From positions 1 to 24,288 of the forward strand of contig JAFAAX010000166.1 in assembly GCA_023426345.1 (NCBI GenBank): DNA of 24,288 nucleotides, written 5' to 3'. Below are positions 21,586-24,288 of this stretch, piece by piece. Each line of letters begins with the position of its first letter. Position 1 is the first letter of the stretch. The notes under the pieces are model-generated. The model was given only the letters and a program-made list of their open reading frames with translations. It was not told the origin of the DNA and did no database searches. The position numbers and the translations under genes were made by a program. This DNA is from Actinomycetes bacterium (GTDB lineage: Bacteria; Actinomycetota; Actinomycetes; Actinomycetales; Actinomycetaceae).

Positions 21586-21715
21586 CCTGCGAGGTCAGCT
21601 GTCGGATTCGGGCAGGAGAGCCCGGTCCGGTTTCCCGGACTTCACCCCAAGACCAGTGATGGTCGACTTGACTTGGTTCCCCCGCGCCGGACAATGTTGA
21701 ACCGTCACCACCGTG
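21586..21715 (-). promoter_or_regulatory. ydaO-type c-di-AMP riboswitch
   Basis: The minus-strand leader contains the conserved blocks of the ydaO/yuaA aptamer in order: GGGGAACCA (21674-21682), GGGTGAA (about 21641-21647) followed by a GTCCGG...CCGGAC hairpin, GGGCTCTCCTGCCCGAATCC, and the diagnostic 3' end GACAGCTGACCTCGCAGG. In actinobacteria this riboswitch normally sits before resuscitation-promoting or NlpC/P60 wall hydrolases and turns expression off when c-di-AMP is high. The 3' end lies 7 bases before the Shine-Dalgarno. The 5' boundary is approximate. Confidence 0.85.
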
Positions 21716-21764
21716 GTCCGGCTTCGGTGCCGGTGGTCGGCTGGCTGCGATGCAACCGAGGAAC

Positions 21765-21794
21765 ACATTAGCGGGACGGACGTCGAAATGTCAC
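21765..21794 (-). promoter_or_regulatory. Promoter of the riboswitch-NlpC/P60 transcript
   Basis: On the minus strand -35 GTGACA (21789-21794), an 18-base spacer and -10 TAATGT (21765-21770). Transcription would start near 21758, giving a leader of about 200 nt. Confidence 0.6.
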
Positions 21795-21836
21795 GTCTCG
21801 ATAACGGCATGCCGCACGGCCGGTGTCCAGAAGGTG

Positions 21837-22523
21837 TCAGTCCAGTGGCTCGACGAAGAGGTGCGCCCGCAGCGACCCGGGCATTTCCACCCTCGACGAC
21901 TCGACGGACCGGCCCTCTCCATCCAGAAGAGTGATCCACATCTCATCCGGCGCATCGACGAGGCGCACCCTGCTCCCCGGACGAATTCCGGCAGCCTCGA
22001 ATTCCCGAATCAACGGCGGATCGGCCTGGATGGGTTCGCCGATCCGCACGACCCGCACGTCGACGTGGTCCGCGGCGCGGCCGACGACCTCGGCGGACTG
22101 GCCGGCGAAGGGGGCGCCCGAGCCCGGGACCGGGTTGCCGAAGGGGTCCAGCGTCGGATCCTCCAAGAGCGTGAGCAGGCTCTTCTCGACCTGATCGGAC
22201 ATCACGTGCTCCCACCGGCAGGCCTCGTCGTGGATCTCCCCCCAGCTCAAGCCGATGACGTCGAGCAGAAGGCGCTCCGCCAACCGGTGCTTGCGCATCA
22301 CCTCCACGGCTCGGGCGCGCCCCTCGGCCGTGAGCTCCAGGCGGCGGTCTCCCAGCACGTGCAGCAGCCCGTCGCGCTCCATGCGGGCCACCGTCTGGGA
22401 CACGGTGGGCCCCGAGTGGCCCAGCCGGTCCACGATCCGGGCACGCAGGGGCGTCACGCCGTCCTCTTCCAACTCATAGACGGACTTGAGGTACATCTCG
22501 GTGGTGTCGATGAGGTCGCCCAC
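21837..22523 (-). CDS. DtxR/IdeR-family iron-dependent repressor
   Basis: A 228-aa metalloregulator. From the GTG start the numbering coincides with Corynebacterium DtxR: M10, H79, E83, H98, C102, E105 and H106 (in EACRWEHVMSD) are all in place, so both metal sites are complete. The winged helix (SGPTVSQTVARMERDGLL, about 37-54), the dimerisation domain, and a C-terminal SH3-like (FeoA) domain (about 150-228) are present. With Fe2+ bound it would repress iron uptake and activate storage genes. I choose GTG 22523 because it gives exact alignment and follows GGAGAGG; in-frame ATGs at 22544 and 22568 would add unmatched residues. A -10 TATCCT (22568-22573) lies upstream. Divergent from serC. Cys102 favours iron over manganese (MntR) specificity. 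Confidence 0.88.
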   Translation of the reverse strand: MGDLIDTTEMYLKSVYELEEDGVTPLRARIVDRLGHSGPTVSQTVARMERDGLLHVLGDRRLELTAEGRARAVEVMRKHRLAERLLLDVIGLSWGEIHDEACRWEHVMSDQVEKSLLTLLEDPTLDPFGNPVPGSGAPFAGQSAEVVGRAADHVDVRVVRIGEPIQADPPLIREFEAAGIRPGSRVRLVDAPDEMWITLLDGEGRSVESSRVEMPGSLRAHLFVEPLD

Positions 22524-22639
22524 GACTCCCCCCTCTCCGCGCATGCGCGCTGCCTGGTCCTCGTCCAAGGATAGGGCCCCGCCCCGTCGGGGACCGCCCG
22601 TCGCCTCGGACGGCCCGGCGACGGCGGACGCGACGCGTC

Positions 22640-22645
22640 TAGATT
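22640..22645 (+). promoter_or_regulatory. -10 element of a probable leaderless serC transcript
   Basis: TAGATT, six bases before ATG 22652, with no Shine-Dalgarno. It lies in the 128-base gap shared with the divergent DtxR-type gene. Confidence 0.5.
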
Positions 22646-22651
22646 GCCGTC

Positions 22652-23788
22652 ATGGCCGATGTCCTGCCTCTCGTCCCCGAGTCCCTGCGCCCCCGCGACG
22701 GACGGTTCGGGTGCGGTCCCTCGCGCATCCGCGACGCCCAGATCCAGGCCTTGTCCCGGCCTCTGCTCATGGGGACCTCCCACCGCCAGGCGCCGGTGCG
22801 CGGGGTCGTCGCCGACATCCGGCGCGGGCTCGCCGAGTTCTTCACCCTCCCCGAGGGCTGGACCGTGGCGCTGGGAGACGGAGGGACCACCGCGTTCTGG
22901 GCCGTCGCCACCGCCTCACTGGTGCGCCGCCGCGCCGCCCACGCCGTCTTCGGGGAGTTCGGCCAGAAGTTCGCCGACGAGACCTCCGCCGCGCCGTTCC
23001 TCGCCCCCTCCGGTGTCGTCTCGGCGCCCGCGGGGTCCGTGGCCCGCCTGGACGAGGGCGCTCCCGCATCCGACGGGCTGCCCCCAGCCGACGTGTGGGC
23101 GTATCCCCATCACGAGACCTCGACGGGAGCCCTGTCGCCGGTCTATCGGGCGGAGGAGGCGGAGGCCCTCACCGTGGTCGACGCCACGTCGATCGCCGGC
23201 GGGGTCGACGTCGACGTGTCGATGACAGACGCCTACTACTTCGCCCCGCAGAAGTGCTTCGCCTCCGACGGCGGGCTCTGGCTCGCGTTGCTGTCTCCCG
23301 CCGCCCAGGCGCGCGCGCGGGAGCTCCACGACGCGGCCGACCGGTGGATCCCCCAGATCCTCGATCTCCAGCTGGCCATCGAGAACTCGCAGAAGGATCA
23401 GACGCTCAACACGCCGGCGATCGCCACTCTGGTGATGTTGCGCGAGCAGATCGCCTGGATGCTCGACCAGGGAGGACTGGCAGCGATGGAGGCGCGCTCG
23501 CGCGCCTGCTCCGGCCTCGTGTACGACTGGGCCGAGCGCTGCGAGGCGGCGACGCCCTTCGTCGACGTCCCGCAGTGGCGCTCGCCGGTGGTCGTCACCG
23601 TCGACTTCGTCCCCGAGGTCGATGCCGCACGGCTGGCCGCCACGCTGCGCGCCTCGGGGATCGTCGACGTCGAGCCCTACCGCAAGCTCGGGCGCAACCA
23701 GCTGCGCATCGCGACGTTCCCCGCCACTGAGGTCGCCGACGTGGAAGCGCTGCTGTCCTCGATCGACTGGCTGCTCCCCCGCCTCTGA
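22652..23788 (+). CDS. serC: Phosphoserine aminotransferase
   Basis: A 378-aa PLP enzyme of the mycobacterial/actinobacterial SerC type. It converts 3-phosphohydroxypyruvate and glutamate to phosphoserine and 2-oxoglutarate in serine synthesis (also used in pyridoxal phosphate synthesis). Motifs: RFGCGPSRIRDAQIQAL near the start, MGTSHRQAPVR, ALGDGGTTAFWAVA (cofactor phosphate region), VVDATSIAGGVDVDV (PLP-ring Asp), and YYFAPQKCFASDGG with Schiff-base Lys201. The C-terminal PYRKLGRNQLRIATFPA is canonical. Length and start are normal. No other serine genes are nearby. Repeats begin 11 bases after its stop. Confidence 0.94.
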   Translation: MADVLPLVPESLRPRDGRFGCGPSRIRDAQIQALSRPLLMGTSHRQAPVRGVVADIRRGLAEFFTLPEGWTVALGDGGTTAFWAVATASLVRRRAAHAVFGEFGQKFADETSAAPFLAPSGVVSAPAGSVARLDEGAPASDGLPPADVWAYPHHETSTGALSPVYRAEEAEALTVVDATSIAGGVDVDVSMTDAYYFAPQKCFASDGGLWLALLSPAAQARARELHDAADRWIPQILDLQLAIENSQKDQTLNTPAIATLVMLREQIAWMLDQGGLAAMEARSRACSGLVYDWAERCEAATPFVDVPQWRSPVVVTVDFVPEVDAARLAATLRASGIVDVEPYRKLGRNQLRIATFPATEVADVEALLSSIDWLLPRL

Positions 23789-23798
23789 TACGCCTCCG

Positions 23799-23946
23799 CC
23801 CGCGACTTCGGTGCTCTTCTCCCGCGACTTCGGTGCTCTTTCCCAGCGAGTTCGGTGCTCTTTCCCGGCGAGTTCGGTCTCCGCGTCGATTGACGAGGGC
23901 GGCGCCGGCGCGGGCGCGGGTGCTCGGACACGAGGGGGACCGCCCC
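23799..23946 (-). repeat. Copy B of the long repeat with four 22-bp units
   Basis: Starting at 23801, 23823, 23845 and 23867 are four units of the type CGCGACTTCGGTGCTCTTTCCC, at a 22-base period. Then come GACGAGGGCGGCGCC (23892-23906) and CTCGGACACGAGG...GGACCGCCCC. Read on the minus strand the block order is the same as copy A at 5788-5896. No coding sense, since the period shifts frame. Confidence 0.7.
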
Positions 23947-24040
23947 GCGCGGGGAAGCGATCTCTCATGCGCCCACCATCGCGGACAGCCCCCTCGCTCC
24001 CACCCACACGGGAGGCCACCCCGCGGACCAACGCGCCACA

Positions 24041-24204
24041 AGCACCGAAGTCACGGGAGAAGAGCACCGAAGTCACGGGCAAAGAGAACCGAAGTCGCGG
24101 AAGAGGGAGAGGGAGGGAGCGGACGAAAGAGGGAGCGGATGTGAAGGGGCCCCGTGGGGGCGGGACGGCTGTCGACGAGAAGTCACTTCGGTGCTCTATC
24201 AAAG
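24041..24204 (+). repeat. Second 22-bp array in opposite orientation
   Basis: Three units of the type AGCACCGAAGTCACGGGMRAAG start at 24041, 24063 and 24085. They have the same 22-base period as the array at 23801 but point the other way. A single unit in the first orientation (TCACTTCGGTGCTCTATC) follows at about 24183. Together they make an inverted arrangement of about 400 bases. Confidence 0.65.
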
Positions 24205-24206
24205 AA

Positions 24207-24288
24207 GGGGCCCCGGGGGGGGGGGGCGGCGCCCCCCCCCCCCGGGGCGGCGCCAGGGGGCCCCCGGGGCGCAGGGCCCCCCCCCCGG
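24207..24288. other. Low-complexity G/C homopolymers at the window end
   Basis: Runs of up to about 12 G or C in alternation, unlike anything else in the window. Most likely a sequencing or assembly artefact at a contig end. Confidence 0.6.

Noticed and set aside
19435..21771. A 778-codon plus-strand frame
   Set aside because: Runs through a tRNA and antisense to the USP and NlpC/P60 genes; no domain.
23801..24106. CRISPR array
   Set aside because: The 22-bp units are directly adjacent with no unique spacers, occur in both orientations, and no cas genes are present.
22916..24202. A 428-codon minus-strand frame with KSTEVAG/EHRSRG peptides
   Set aside because: It is antisense to serC and reads through the 22-bp repeats. 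The same peptides appear in several frames because 22 is not a multiple of three.

Overview
The window is about 24.3 kb of very GC-rich DNA from a Gram-positive actinobacterium. Family-level signals are a DtxR/IdeR regulator that matches DtxR residue by residue, a mycobacterial-type SerC, the Glp/GlpR pair, a ydaO (c-di-AMP) riboswitch before an NlpC/P60 hydrolase, a mycobacterial-style rRNA leader, and many genes with a -10 box 6-7 nt before the start codon. A large PPi-type PEP carboxykinase would fit Actinomycetaceae (Actinomyces/Schaalia-like). I infer that placement and cannot prove it here. Both ends look like contig ends. The left edge stops inside an rRNA leader, and the right edge dissolves into G/C homopolymers.

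Layout. 1-350: leader and two promoters of an rRNA operon running off the left edge. 348-5341: an ATL-type alkyltransferase-like protein, a double VOC/PhnB protein and a ~1,124-aa PPi-PEPCK, all on the minus strand. 5355-6018: intergenic zone with an ISL3-like transposase tail, a dispersed repeat and the terminator of tRNA-Ala(CGC). 6209-10597: glpR, then the operon galU-glp(moeA)-rimJ, all minus. 10806-11884: SAF-domain protein and mscL, translationally coupled, plus. 11956-16277: a 1,361-aa degenerate helicase/nuclease-like protein coupled by ATGA overlap to a 79-aa protein, minus. 16422-17501: Gfo/Idh oxidoreductase, minus. 17639-19515: a 1.84-kb island bounded by a perfect 36-bp direct repeat of the 3' half of tRNA-Arg(CCT). 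It carries a two-gene nucleotidyltransferase toxin-antitoxin-like operon (AbiEii/MenT type) and a convergent small gene. 19731-23788: tandem universal stress protein, NlpC/P60 hydrolase with its riboswitch, DtxR-type regulator and divergent serC. 23799-24204: an inverted array of 22-bp repeats.

The most unusual items are four. (1) A short GC-rich repeat (core GACGAGGRCGGSSCC) recurs between genes and also inside unrelated reading frames, where it leaves IDEDG/DEGGP-type peptides. (2) A tRNA-bounded mini-island carries a MenAT-like pair and no integrase. (3) A large conserved-looking helicase/nuclease-like protein has lost its Walker A lysine. (4) A 22-bp-period repeat family occurs at two distant loci in opposite orientation. 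Function calls rest on motif recognition by eye; no database search was run.
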